Shown here: positions 34,187 to 42,079 of the stretch, piece by piece
Position numbering within the stretch: the first letter of the stretch is position 1
How the letters are laid out: every line of letters starts with the position of its first letter
Assembly: GCA_947499155.1 (NCBI GenBank)
Contig: CANMND010000002.1
Coordinates: 248,001-312,000 of the forward strand
Source: an uncultured Sphingomonadales bacterium
Lineage (GTDB): Bacteria; Pseudomonadota; Alphaproteobacteria; Sphingomonadales; Rhodothalassiaceae
Direction of reading: 5' to 3'
Length of the DNA: 64,000 nucleotides
The notes under the pieces: model-generated
Told to the model about the DNA's origin: nothing
The model's input: only the letters and a program-made list of their open reading frames with translations
Database searches by the model: none
Made by a program: the position numbers and the translations under genes

Positions 34187-35069
34187 GGCTGTGCTCCTTA
34201 ACCTGGCTTTTTGTCATGCGATGTGCACCCCATGACAAAAACCAGACCAGAGCTGTCAGCAATAAACCTGATGCAAACAGGCTGGCGCGGTGGACATCCA
34301 TCGCATAGGCCATCTCCAGTGCAATATTGGCAGTCAGTACCCGCACTGGCTCAAATAGCCCGCTTGGGTTTTGCACGACATTTCCAGCGACCATCAAAAC
34401 CGCCATGGTTTCACCCAATGCCCGCGCTGTTGCCAGCAGCGCGCCACTGATTATCCCGGACCGGGCAGCTGGTAGGGAAATGTGCACAATCCGGGTCATG
34501 CGCCGTAAGCCCAATGCTTTGCCACCGGCTGTAATGTCGCTCGGAACACCGGAAAGTGCCGCTGAACTTGTGAGGGCAATTGTTGGCAGAATCATTAAGG
34601 ACAGTACCAGAACCGCTGCCAGCAGAGATGCACCGGGCGGTTGCCACTGGGCAATCATGGGCACTAGGCGCGTCAGACCCCAAAGACCAAAAACAACAGA
34701 CGGTATGCCCGCCAGCAGGTTAAGCAGCGTGCCAAAGCCTTTGGCAAGGACTGGTGTCGCGTAAAACTGCAGGAAAATTGCACTGCCAAGGCCAAGAGGC
34801 AAAGCTACAACAAGTGCACCAACTGTCACAGCCAGTGAGGACAAGATCATCGGCATCATGCCAAAATGACCTTCAAGTGGATACCAACCGTTATTTTGGA
34901 GCAGATCCCCCCATTGTCCGTCATTCCATATATGGGCAAATAACGGCCAGGATTCCCCAAACAGAAACGCTATGATCATCGCCAACAACAAGGCTGTGCT
35001 GCTGGCCAACACCACAAGAACCATGCGGACATTTTGATCGGACCTGTTATTGACGGCTTTCATTTTCAT
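34179..35069 (-). CDS. pstC: Phosphate ABC transporter permease PstC
   Basis: A 296-residue inner-membrane permease partner of PstA. VFGLWGLTRLVPM, the loop GGKALGLRRMTRIVHISLPAARSGIISGALLATARALGETMAVLMVAGN and six hydrophobic helices identify it. The start follows an AAGGAGG site and lies 24 bases after pstS. Confidence 0.94.
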   Translation of the reverse strand: MKMKAVNNRSDQNVRMVLVVLASSTALLLAMIIAFLFGESWPLFAHIWNDGQWGDLLQNNGWYPLEGHFGMMPMILSSLAVTVGALVVALPLGLGSAIFLQFYATPVLAKGFGTLLNLLAGIPSVVFGLWGLTRLVPMIAQWQPPGASLLAAVLVLSLMILPTIALTSSAALSGVPSDITAGGKALGLRRMTRIVHISLPAARSGIISGALLATARALGETMAVLMVAGNVVQNPSGLFEPVRVLTANIALEMAYAMDVHRASLFASGLLLTALVWFLSWGAHRMTKSQVKEHSHG

Positions 35070-35093
35070 ACCGACCGAGACCTCCTTGTCCGA

Positions 35094-35903
35094 TCATAAG
35101 GGTGCGGCAAAAAACTGTGCTTCAACCAGGTCAATTACTGCAGCCGATTGCGCATAGGTGATAAAGTCTTTTGCCAGTCCGATTGGTGCGGCCTTCACCA
35201 CCAGATTAAGCTCACGCGACAGGGGGTAATGGCCTGATGCCACAGCCTTTACCGTGGCCGGTTCATCTGCCATCGGCAGTAATCTGATGGGTGTGCCGTG
35301 AGCTTCTTCATAAACGGCGGCGCCAATGGAGACGTAGCCGATGGCGCCCGCGTTTCCTGCCACAGTTTTAATGCCCTGCTGATTGTCACCGATAATAATA
35401 TGAGCCTTGATCTGGCTGTTTTTGAGGGCGAAATGGTGTAAAAACAGTTCCAGCGTTGAACGCCCTTCCGCCTTGTTCACGACTGTTATCCGTTGATCCT
35501 TGCCTCCCACCTCATGCCAGTTTTTTATCTCTCCAGTGAAGATATTGATGATCTGTTGATCACTCAGACTGGGGACCTTGTTGTCTTTATGAAGGATAAT
35601 GCCGATACCGTCGATCGCGACGAGATAGGCTGTCAGATCGCTTTCCGCAGGCTTCAAGGCGCGGGACACCATACCAATATCCGACATCCCCATCCGGACA
35701 TCATTGATGGCACGGGACGAGCCGCCCATCTGGACATCAATGCGCACACCGGGATGGTCTGCTTCATAGCGCTTGGCGATTTCCGACATCAAAGGTGCAA
35801 CGGTACTGGACCCGGTCAGAGTCAGCCGATTATCGGCTGCGTGTGCGATAGACAGGCTCATAACCGCACCCAAAAGCAACAACACTCTGACAAGCACTTT
35901 CAT
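35094..35903 (-). CDS. pstS: Phosphate-binding periplasmic protein PstS-like
   Basis: A 269-residue periplasmic binding protein, shorter than enterobacterial PstS (about 340). The signal peptide ends in LSIAHA. LTGSSTVAPLMSEIAKRY and VQMGGSSRAINDVRMGMSDIGMVSR are the oxyanion-binding loops, and GNAGAIGYVSIGAAV follows. GAGGAG precedes the ATG, which overlaps the arsC stop by four bases. In this setting discrimination of phosphate against arsenate would matter; this is inference. Confidence 0.9.
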   Translation of the reverse strand: MKVLVRVLLLLGAVMSLSIAHAADNRLTLTGSSTVAPLMSEIAKRYEADHPGVRIDVQMGGSSRAINDVRMGMSDIGMVSRALKPAESDLTAYLVAIDGIGIILHKDNKVPSLSDQQIINIFTGEIKNWHEVGGKDQRITVVNKAEGRSTLELFLHHFALKNSQIKAHIIIGDNQQGIKTVAGNAGAIGYVSIGAAVYEEAHGTPIRLLPMADEPATVKAVASGHYPLSRELNLVVKAAPIGLAKDFITYAQSAAVIDLVEAQFFAAPL

Positions 35904-36421
35904 GGTGAAAGGCTCCTCATGGCCTTACACAGCGTAGCCTTGCTGTTTGAGGAAGACAGCATCGTCGTCAAAGACTCAATCCGTGCCTTGAGGTCATTAA
36001 AACAGCGGGCAAAATTTGCGCGTTCTTCTTCAAGATCGTCAGACGAACCTGCCGGATCAGGAAAGCTCCAGTGGAGACGCTCATAATCACCTGTAAAAAC
36101 AGGGCAGGGTTCAGACGCAGCGCTGTCACACACGCTCAGAACCAGATCCAGTTCCGGTGCATCAGGCTGAGTAAATTCATCCCAGTTTTTGCTTCGCAGG
36201 GCAGTGGTGTCTGGCACATCCAGTTGACTGATCTGTTCCAGAGCCAGCGGATTAACCTTTCCAGTAGCGCGACTGCCTGCGCTATAGGCCTGAAACAAGC
36301 TACCCCCGACAGTATTGAAAAGTGCTTCTGCCATGATGGAGCGGGCAGAATTGCCTGTGCAAATGACCAGCACCCGCATTTTGGGTATCTGTGGATTATT
36401 ATGGCCTTCCATCAGCAACAT
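35900..36421 (-). CDS. arsC: Arsenate reductase, low-molecular-weight phosphatase type
   Basis: Thioredoxin-type arsenate reductase, converting arsenate to arsenite. The P-loop CTGNSARS (Cys21) and the resolving pair in SVCDSAASEPCPVF (Cys98 and Cys106) are the expected triad, and DP of the general acid loop lies in WSFPDPAG. It is 173 residues, slightly long. ATG 36421 overlaps arsM, and a second ATG at 36412 forms TGATG with the arsM stop; either could be used. It lies between arsM and pstS with overlaps on both sides. Confidence 0.92.
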   Translation of the reverse strand: MLLMEGHNNPQIPKMRVLVICTGNSARSIMAEALFNTVGGSLFQAYSAGSRATGKVNPLALEQISQLDVPDTTALRSKNWDEFTQPDAPELDLVLSVCDSAASEPCPVFTGDYERLHWSFPDPAGSSDDLEEERANFARCFNDLKARIESLTTMLSSSNSKATLCKAMRSLSP

Positions 36422-37512
36422 GACCCTCCTTTTGCAGCAGGAGCAGGGCTGGCCAGTACAACACCAGAAGCTGAAAGAGGCGACGGGAGAGACTCTACCG
36501 GGGCTGATTCATTAAAAGGCATGGAAGACCCACAACCCTTGAAAATACCAAAATGATGATCGAAATCACCGATGAATGTGAAGTGATCGGCAAAGCGGGT
36601 GTCTTTAAGCATACGCCATGTGTTGCCACAAACAGGGAACACGCGGCCCGTTTCGATTACATGATGCTCATCCAGAATGAACCGGTGCGGATTGTCAGGA
36701 ATAGTACCATGATAGATTACAGCCTGCCCATAATCCTCGCAGGCACTTTCCAGCTCATCATCCCTGAATAAACGATAGGTCGCTGAGAAAAAGCGAAGAT
36801 TACCAGCCTTCAGGGCAAGGGCATCATCGGTAATCTCTAAAGGGCGATGCTCTACCAGGCGGGGATCTGCAAAGCCTGCATCTTTTGAGAGCTGCAGAAA
36901 GTCATTCCAATAAAGCGCACCTCCCAAGCATTCTCCGTACATGACCGGATCCTCACGGACCGCATCCGGCACGCGGCGATCAGAATAAACATCGGAGAAA
37001 TAAAACTCTCCGCCCGGCTTCAACAGGCTATGCACGCCCTCTAGGACCGCAGCCTTATCCGGCGACAGGTTGATGACGCAATTGGATACGATCACATCAA
37101 AAGAGCCAGGCTCCAGATTCAGTTCATCAAGCTTTTCAATATAACCCTTGATAAACCGCACATTATCAAAGCCGAAGGCTTCTGAGTGCCAGTCCTGGTG
37201 ACCCTTGGCCACTTCCAGTTGCTCATCGGTCATGTCAACGCCCACGACCTCACCCTTTGGCCCTGCAAGCTGCGCCAGTGCATAGACGTCCCGCCCGGAA
37301 CCGCAGCCAAGATCCAGCACCCGGCATCCTTCCAGAAGGGAAGGGCAGACCAGACCGCAGCCATAATAGCGTGACAAAACCTCGGGATGGATGCGCGCCA
37401 ACAGGGGTTTGAGCCATGCTGGCATTGTACTGCTGTCACAGCAGGCGCTGGTTTTCAAATCGGCTGAGCTTTGCAGCGTTTTGCCGTAATAGTCCTTGAC
37501 GATTTTATGCAT
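36412..37512 (-). CDS. arsM: Arsenite S-adenosylmethionine methyltransferase
   Basis: Methylates arsenite. VLDLGCGSGRDVYALAQLAGPKGEVVGVDMTDEQL is the S-adenosylmethionine site. Candidate As(III)-binding cysteines are Cys24/25, Cys52/56, Cys145 (VSNCVINLSPDK) and Cys195 (MYGECLGGALY), matching the conserved ArsM positions. The C-terminal 100 residues form the extra ArsM domain and end in GGSCC. At 366 residues it is of usual length. I chose ATG 37512; the track start is five codons earlier. The tail codons AAAGGAGGG also form the ribosome site of arsC. Confidence 0.93.
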   Translation of the reverse strand: MHKIVKDYYGKTLQSSADLKTSACCDSSTMPAWLKPLLARIHPEVLSRYYGCGLVCPSLLEGCRVLDLGCGSGRDVYALAQLAGPKGEVVGVDMTDEQLEVAKGHQDWHSEAFGFDNVRFIKGYIEKLDELNLEPGSFDVIVSNCVINLSPDKAAVLEGVHSLLKPGGEFYFSDVYSDRRVPDAVREDPVMYGECLGGALYWNDFLQLSKDAGFADPRLVEHRPLEITDDALALKAGNLRFFSATYRLFRDDELESACEDYGQAVIYHGTIPDNPHRFILDEHHVIETGRVFPVCGNTWRMLKDTRFADHFTFIGDFDHHFGIFKGCGSSMPFNESAPVESLPSPLSASGVVLASPAPAAKGGSCC

Positions 37513-37536
37513 TGGGGCTCGCTCCATCCAAACTCG

Positions 37537-38118
37537 TTATCCTGAGACCAAAGTATCGCGCGGCTGTTCGTTAAGCATTTTGCAGTGTTCAAAGGCAAAA
37601 TCTCGAATCTGGTCGAAATCCAGATGGTCTCCTTCATCTCTTCCGTAATAAGATTTTTCTATAATACCAGCGCTGTTCACCAGAAATTCTGCGGGCATGG
37701 TATCCATGCGGCCGCCGATGGTTAACGGAAAATAGCCCTTGCCAAACATGGCCTTAAGCAATGTAGGGAAGCGAAAGACCAGGCCTTTCAGAACACCTTT
37801 CCATGAGTGGCGGATGCCATAATATCCGTGAACGACCCCGCCTTCGTCAGCGAGAACTGGAAATGGAGAGTCGTGCCGTTCAGCGTATTTTTGCAGATCA
37901 GACAAGGATGATTCAAAAACTGCAACAATTGCAAAATCTTTTGGCAGTTCATCCAGACGACTGATCAATTGATGCAGACGAAGGTTACAAAATGGACAGG
38001 ATGCAAATCGAAAAAATGCCAGCAAACAGGGATTCCCGGCCATAGTGTCAGAATTCCATACCGAACCATCCATTGATGGCAGGCTGAAAGAAATAACCGG
38101 CTGTCCAGGCTGTAGCAT
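37537..38118 (-). CDS. Peroxiredoxin-like protein
   Basis: A 193-residue thioredoxin-fold protein of the AhpC/TSA or redoxin type, with the active-site motif FASCPFCNLRLHQL (Cys41, Cys44). It lacks a signal peptide. Similar peroxiredoxin-like proteins occur next to arsenic methylation and arsenosugar genes. It could supply electrons for arsenate reduction or ArsM recycling, or remove peroxides; this is inferred from the position 24 bases upstream of arsM. Confidence 0.82.
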   Translation of the reverse strand: MLQPGQPVISFSLPSMDGSVWNSDTMAGNPCLLAFFRFASCPFCNLRLHQLISRLDELPKDFAIVAVFESSLSDLQKYAERHDSPFPVLADEGGVVHGYYGIRHSWKGVLKGLVFRFPTLLKAMFGKGYFPLTIGGRMDTMPAEFLVNSAGIIEKSYYGRDEGDHLDFDQIRDFAFEHCKMLNEQPRDTLVSG

Positions 38119-38200
38119 GGGTAATACCTTATTAAGGATTTTCTTATTGGTCGCGAGTTAATCCGGATTTCTTACACGTCTCATACGGAAAAATGTGGGC

Positions 38201-38953
38201 TCAGTGATTGGCCATCGGAAAGTCGCAAGAAACGTCCGCGCCTACAAAGTGCAGATCTGCAAAACCGGCACGGGCCTGCTCTTTGGTGTTATCTGTGTCT
38301 GAAGCCACTGCCAGTAAGCTTGCTTTCATGGGATGGTCTCCAAATGCCTGACGAGCATCCAGCAATACATTGCGTCGCTCTTGCACCCAGTTGCCTGCAT
38401 TGTCTGGACCAGACTGCACCACTGACATGCGCATGCGGTCAGTATAGGCGTTAGGCATGTCAGTCCCAACGGGATAACGATTATCCCACACATAATTGAT
38501 CGCAGCGTCAGGAACGTGTTCTCCAAAGATCTGCCGTGCCAGATTCAGTTTAAAGCGGGTGCCCCAACTCATTGCAGATCGCGGGAATTCGAACGCCACA
38601 TAAACTCTGGCTGCATAATCATCACCGGATTTGCGACTCATATCGGCTGACTCAAGCGGTGAATCCACTCGCCAGCGCCAGCACAGAACTGGTGTCTGCT
38701 CCAACTGAATCTCAAGCGGACTGGCAAGAAGTGCCATGCTGGCATCCGCACTGGCTTCAATTGCAGTCACACCGTCCCAGTGAATAATTTGATAGCGCGT
38801 CTGCGGTACCTTCTCATCCAGCTGAATTACATGCCAGGGGTCTGGCGGCACTTCAGACTCATGAGTGAAACTGCCGACTGCTACAGTCGGCAGGGTAGTA
38901 TCTATAAGGCCAGCACCTGAACTGATGATCAGGGCGACAGCAGGTCCCAGCAC
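38201..38953 (-). CDS. DUF3047 domain protein, exported
   Basis: A DUF3047-family protein of 250 residues from the GTG at 38953. The conserved segments are WHVIQLDEKVPQTRYQIIHWDGVTAIEASADASMALLASPL, LCWRWRVDSPLESADMSRKSGDDYAARVYVAFEF and YVWDNRYPVGTDMPNAYTDRMRM. The GTG lies one base after the stop of the DoxX-like gene (TAAaGTG), so coupling is likely; it gives a hydrophobic N-terminus consistent with a signal peptide. The longer track ORF would overlap the DoxX-like gene by over 100 bases. Function unknown. Confidence 0.82.
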   Translation of the reverse strand: MLGPAVALIISSGAGLIDTTLPTVAVGSFTHESEVPPDPWHVIQLDEKVPQTRYQIIHWDGVTAIEASADASMALLASPLEIQLEQTPVLCWRWRVDSPLESADMSRKSGDDYAARVYVAFEFPRSAMSWGTRFKLNLARQIFGEHVPDAAINYVWDNRYPVGTDMPNAYTDRMRMSVVQSGPDNAGNWVQERRNVLLDARQAFGDHPMKASLLAVASDTDNTKEQARAGFADLHFVGADVSCDFPMANH

Positions 38954-38954
38954 T

Positions 38955-39389
38955 TTATGTGTTGTTTCTGGCGGGCCACACGTACAGCTCGTCCCAATCT
39001 CTGAGCCAGTAAAGCGCAAGACAGGCCGCCAGCATTGGCCATGCCGCAAAGAACAACAGGCTATCAAATGGGGTCATGTACAATTTGTAGGACGCAAAGG
39101 TAGAAATGCCGTGAATGATCAGGACAGCGCCATATGTCAATCTGCGTTTAATGCCGGCAACAAATGCCAATATCAGCAAAAGTTCAAGGCCACCAATAAT
39201 ATAAGAGAGATTATCGGTCAGCCAGTCGATACCATAAAAGCTATTGAATACCGCTCCTGTGTGAGACGGATTAACGAATTTATCCAGTGTCCACATTAGC
39301 ATAACCAGAAACACGCCAAGTCTCAGCACCAGTAATGAACGCGTCAGTCGCTTTTCCAAATCAGCAGAAAGGGAAGAAGTGTCGGACAT
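38955..39389 (-). CDS. DoxX-like membrane protein
   Basis: A 144-residue protein with four hydrophobic segments (about 18-40, 62-80, 86-104, 108-126) and the pattern of DoxX-like small membrane proteins. AAGGAG precedes the ATG. It heads the operon that continues through DUF3047, the peroxiredoxin-like gene, arsM, arsC and pstSCAB. DoxX-like proteins are often linked to thiol or quinone redox processes; a role here is inferred only. Confidence 0.8.
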   Translation of the reverse strand: MSDTSSLSADLEKRLTRSLLVLRLGVFLVMLMWTLDKFVNPSHTGAVFNSFYGIDWLTDNLSYIIGGLELLLILAFVAGIKRRLTYGAVLIIHGISTFASYKLYMTPFDSLLFFAAWPMLAACLALYWLRDWDELYVWPARNNT

Positions 39390-39555
39390 TTGTTACTCTC
39401 CTTGCTCGATCATGCATCGCAATCAAGTCACGTACACGAATTCGTAATGGTGGATAGGTCGCAGCTAACCAATTCTGAGGCCAGAATCATAATTGTGCTG
39501 CCAGACTCGCTGCACACCATTTCGGAGCAGGGATGATAGAAAAGCCATAAAACTC

Positions 39556-39583
39556 TTTGTATTTACATTCACATTTATGTGAA
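39556..39583 (-). promoter_or_regulatory. Possible promoter of the DoxX-arsM-arsC-pst operon
   Basis: On the minus strand TTCACA (5/6 match to -35) and TACAAA (4/6 match to -10) are separated by 16 bases. The palindromic operator candidate overlaps the -35 element. About 165 bases separate it from the DoxX-like start. Confidence 0.35.
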
Positions 39584-39589
39584 TATTCA
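39567..39589. promoter_or_regulatory. ArsR-like operator candidate
   Basis: ATTCACAT-TT-ATGTGAAT (39567-39584) is a perfect inverted repeat with 8-base arms. It overlaps a second perfect palindrome TGAATATTCA (39580-39589). AT-rich palindromes with ATTCA/TGAAT half-sites are typical of ArsR/SmtB-family sites. No arsR gene is in the window, so the regulator is unknown. Confidence 0.5.
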
Positions 39590-39668
39590 TTTGCTCTGTG
39601 GCAGGAGACGGCCTTGTCAAGGGTGCCTGTAATCTGGCTGGAAATCTTTAAATTATCGACAGACTGAT

Positions 39669-39707
39669 GTCTGCACCAAGCATTTTTAGACAGTGATTGG
39701 TGCAGAC
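39669..39707. repeat. 11-base perfect inverted repeat
   Basis: GTCTGCACCAA (39669-39679) and TTGGTGCAGAC (39697-39707) are exact complements with a 17-base loop. It lies 92 bases downstream of the PEP-CTERM stop, on whose transcript it would form a stable hairpin, but no T tract follows. A terminator or an operator are both possible. Confidence 0.5.
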
Positions 39708-39798
39708 CATGTTTATGAGATACCTATCGCCAAATGCTATCCAGCAATGCCTTATGTAAATATAAAACAACCTTTAAAGGTGTGATATTTAGATATAG

Positions 39799-40407
39799 TC
39801 AAAAGCTCTGAATCAGTCCGATAGATTTATTCGCTGTATTTCTTTTGCGACGCAACATAGTACATCCACCCAATATCAATGCTCCGAAAGCAAAGATAAC
39901 AAGTGTGGCCGGTTCAGGCACAGTTACGACCGTAGGCGTGATGGTGCCTTTAAAATTCAAGAAAATCCGTATAGGGGTGCCGGTAGTAAGAATTCCAGAG
40001 GCGCCTTGACGTATAGTTCCTCCTTCAAAATCCACCAGAGAGCCAATGCCTGGGCTGGCAATAATGCTAAATGACACACGCTCTGGCGAACCAAACGGGT
40101 CCAGTCTGCCATTGCCAAGACTGACCAGCCATTGGTGTGATGACGCTTGTTGGTGCAGAATAGTGTCGAAAGTCGGTAAAGTAGGAAATCCAGCAAATGT
40201 TATACCCATTGATGATATTACGCCGGAGTCTGTATCGACAGCCATAAACCCGTTGAAATCACCTCCTCCAGGGACGATTCCACGATCCCAATGGCCTTCA
40301 ACATCAAAATTAATTGGAGTCGCATAAGTAATCGACGGCAAGAAAATTACCGCCATCAAGCCTGCAAATAATGCTTGGGCACAGTGTTGCCACTTAATCT
40401 GTTTCAC
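39799..40407 (-). CDS. PEP-CTERM sorting domain protein
   Basis: A secreted protein with a C-terminal exosortase signal: VPEPATLVIFAFGALILGGCTMLRRKR, that is PEP motif, hydrophobic helix and basic cluster. The N-terminal signal peptide ends near SITYA. The 150-residue middle is small, Gly- and beta-rich, without a known domain. The GTG at 40407 has GAGGAG eight bases upstream and is preferred to the TTG at 40422; this gives 202 residues. The long AT-rich flanks and lack of overlap suggest a separate transcription unit. Confidence 0.88.
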   Translation of the reverse strand: MKQIKWQHCAQALFAGLMAVIFLPSITYATPINFDVEGHWDRGIVPGGGDFNGFMAVDTDSGVISSMGITFAGFPTLPTFDTILHQQASSHQWLVSLGNGRLDPFGSPERVSFSIIASPGIGSLVDFEGGTIRQGASGILTTGTPIRIFLNFKGTITPTVVTVPEPATLVIFAFGALILGGCTMLRRKRNTANKSIGLIQSF

Positions 40408-40706
40408 TTTATAACTCCTCAACTATTAAAATATTAAGTGCGCACGAGCTATATTAGGAATAAACATTAAACTTCACCTATGCGCGTAAAATATTTAGCA
40501 AATATCGTACCAGTATAATTTACTGTTATAGATCACTGGATTATGCAAATAAGTAATTTTGAATGAATACAAAGTGTAAAGATAGTAAACACCTGCTTTG
40601 AGGCTGTTTAGGCCATCACCTACGTTCAGGCTTTACATTGCAAGATGTTTCAAACTTGGCAGTGTCTGTAAGAGACATCCAATCTGGAAGTATTTAGTAT
40701 TATTTA
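40408..40706. other. AT-rich intergenic region
   Basis: About 299 bases between the PEP-CTERM start and the glycosyltransferase stop. It is markedly AT-rich near 40430-40590. It must hold the PEP-CTERM promoter. I see a weak TGTCT-gtaag-AGACA repeat near 40664 but no confident promoter, terminator or RNA. Confidence 0.4.
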
Positions 40707-41336
40707 CTAGTGAAGTTCTGAGTTGAACTCACCCCATTCCGAAGGGACCCAGTGCAGATCATCTGGTTCGTCAACGTCATGGAGTTTATCCAGTTCAAAG
40801 AAAGACCAGCCCGCTTTTAAAATACGCTGGCGTGTTAATTCAGCCACTATATGCGTACTCCAGGGTATGTCGGAATATAGCTCGGGCAAATGATGGCGCA
40901 CGCCCAACAGCGCATAACCTCCATCACTCACGGGGGCGAGACAGCTGTCATGACCATCAAGGGAATTGGCTGCTTTGCGCAGCACGTTAGCGGTTAATCC
41001 CGGACAGTCTGTGCCGATCAACAGGATAGCTTCGCCATTATCGGTAACGCGCTGTGAGGCCCTTGCCAATCGCATACCCAAATCACCTTCCCCCTGGGTT
41101 GAAAGAATAAGGGATGCAGGAAGCGCCAACTTCGTCCAAATTGGATCTTCCAGGTCTGGGGCAACGCAGAGCTCCACGATCCCCACATCCGCGCGCAAAG
41201 CCTCGTCTATGGTGTGATGCAGCATGCGCCTGGCCAGTTGTGCTGAGCCTTCAGCCCCAAGAGACGGAATCAAGCGGGTCTTGGCGAGACCGGGCAGGGG
41301 CGCTTTTGCAAAGATCATGATGCGAACGGGCGTCAT
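40707..41336 (-). CDS. Arsenosugar-associated glycosyltransferase, DUF2064 / TIGR04282 type
   Basis: A 209-residue protein of the CofC-like DUF2064 family: MIFAKAPLPGLAKTRLIPSLG at the N-terminus, ILLIGTDCPGLTANVLRKA, and LAPVSDGGYALLGVRHHLPELYSDIPWST. It is the partner usually found with the TIGR04283 transferase next to arsenosugar or rSAM/selenodomain genes. The ATG at 41336 overlaps the stop of the upstream glycosyltransferase gene (ATGA), so I shortened the track ORF. Its real acceptor is unknown. Confidence 0.85.
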   Translation of the reverse strand: MTPVRIMIFAKAPLPGLAKTRLIPSLGAEGSAQLARRMLHHTIDEALRADVGIVELCVAPDLEDPIWTKLALPASLILSTQGEGDLGMRLARASQRVTDNGEAILLIGTDCPGLTANVLRKAANSLDGHDSCLAPVSDGGYALLGVRHHLPELYSDIPWSTHIVAELTRQRILKAGWSFFELDKLHDVDEPDDLHWVPSEWGEFNSELH

Positions 41337-42079
41337 AGATACGCCCTTGCTATCTGGTCGGCTGGCATGCCGCGCCAGTATGAAAAGCGCAGTCGCCACA
41401 TCAGCCAGATGGTGCGCCATACACCCCGTGTCAGCCAGCGACGGCCAGATGTCGTGACCTTCTCATTGATGCAGGCGGGTCGCCCTTGACGCTTCAGGAG
41501 TTTTGATATCTCGATATCTTCCATAAGGGGCTGTTCGGGAAAGCCGCCAATTTCCTCAAAAAGAGCTTTCCTGACGAAAATAGCCTGATCGCCTGTTGAT
41601 ATTCCGGTGATGCAAGAGCGTAAGTTCATGAATAATGAAACGATGGACAGCATGAAATGATTGCCCTCAATCAAAACATTGAAACGGCCCCAGCTCTTTA
41701 ATTTCAGCGCCTTTAATATGATTTTTGGTCCATTATCCGGTAGTCGCGTATCAGCATGAAGAAAAACAAGCGCTGCGCCACTCGCCTGGGCAGCGCCAGT
41801 ATTCATCTGCAATGCACGGCCACGACCAGAATGGAAAACGGTAAATCCGATGGCTTGCGCAACATCTCCACAGCCATCTTCACTTCCACCGTCAACGAGA
41901 ACAATCTCGCAGCCATGACGTTTCCACTGCTGCAGATGGGACAGCAGATCAGGCAATACTTCCATTTCATTGTAGATGGGCACGATTATGGAAAGCTCCG
42001 GGCACCCTTGATGCCCAGAGTTCTTGAAGCTTTCTTGCGTCTTCACGCTTTCAGCGTGTTTTATTGAGGTCCCAGTCAT
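41333..42079 (-). CDS. Arsenosugar-associated glycosyltransferase, GT2 / TIGR04283 type
   Basis: A 248-residue family 2 glycosyltransferase: ELSIIVPIYNEMEVLPDLLSHL, EIVLVDGGSEDGC, LVFLHADTRLPDN (DxD-like) and ISTGDQAIFVRKALFEEIGGFPEQPLMEDIEISK. A hydrophobic segment is near LSIVSLFMNL. This pattern fits the TIGR04283 transferase that pairs with TIGR04282. The ORF start overlaps DUF547 by 29 bases; a shorter start is possible. Sugar donor and acceptor are not known. Confidence 0.87.
   Translation of the reverse strand: MTGTSIKHAESVKTQESFKNSGHQGCPELSIIVPIYNEMEVLPDLLSHLQQWKRHGCEIVLVDGGSEDGCGDVAQAIGFTVFHSGRGRALQMNTGAAQASGAALVFLHADTRLPDNGPKIILKALKLKSWGRFNVLIEGNHFMLSIVSLFMNLRSCITGISTGDQAIFVRKALFEEIGGFPEQPLMEDIEISKLLKRQGRPACINEKVTTSGRRWLTRGVWRTIWLMWRLRFSYWRGMPADQIARAYL

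Larger units (their letters stand above)
39390..39798. other. Intergenic region upstream of the arsenic/phosphate operon
   Basis: These 409 bases lie between the DoxX-like start and the PEP-CTERM stop. They hold the palindromic operator candidate at 39567-39589, a promoter candidate overlapping it, and the 11-base inverted repeat at 39669-39707. The distal end is AT-rich. I searched by eye for a PHO box (CTGTCAT repeats) and did not find one, and found no RNA gene or small ORF worth calling. Confidence 0.5.

Noticed and set aside
39390-39798. PHO box for the pst operon
   Set aside because: No pair of CTGTCAT-like repeats was seen, which argues against classical PhoB control at this promoter.
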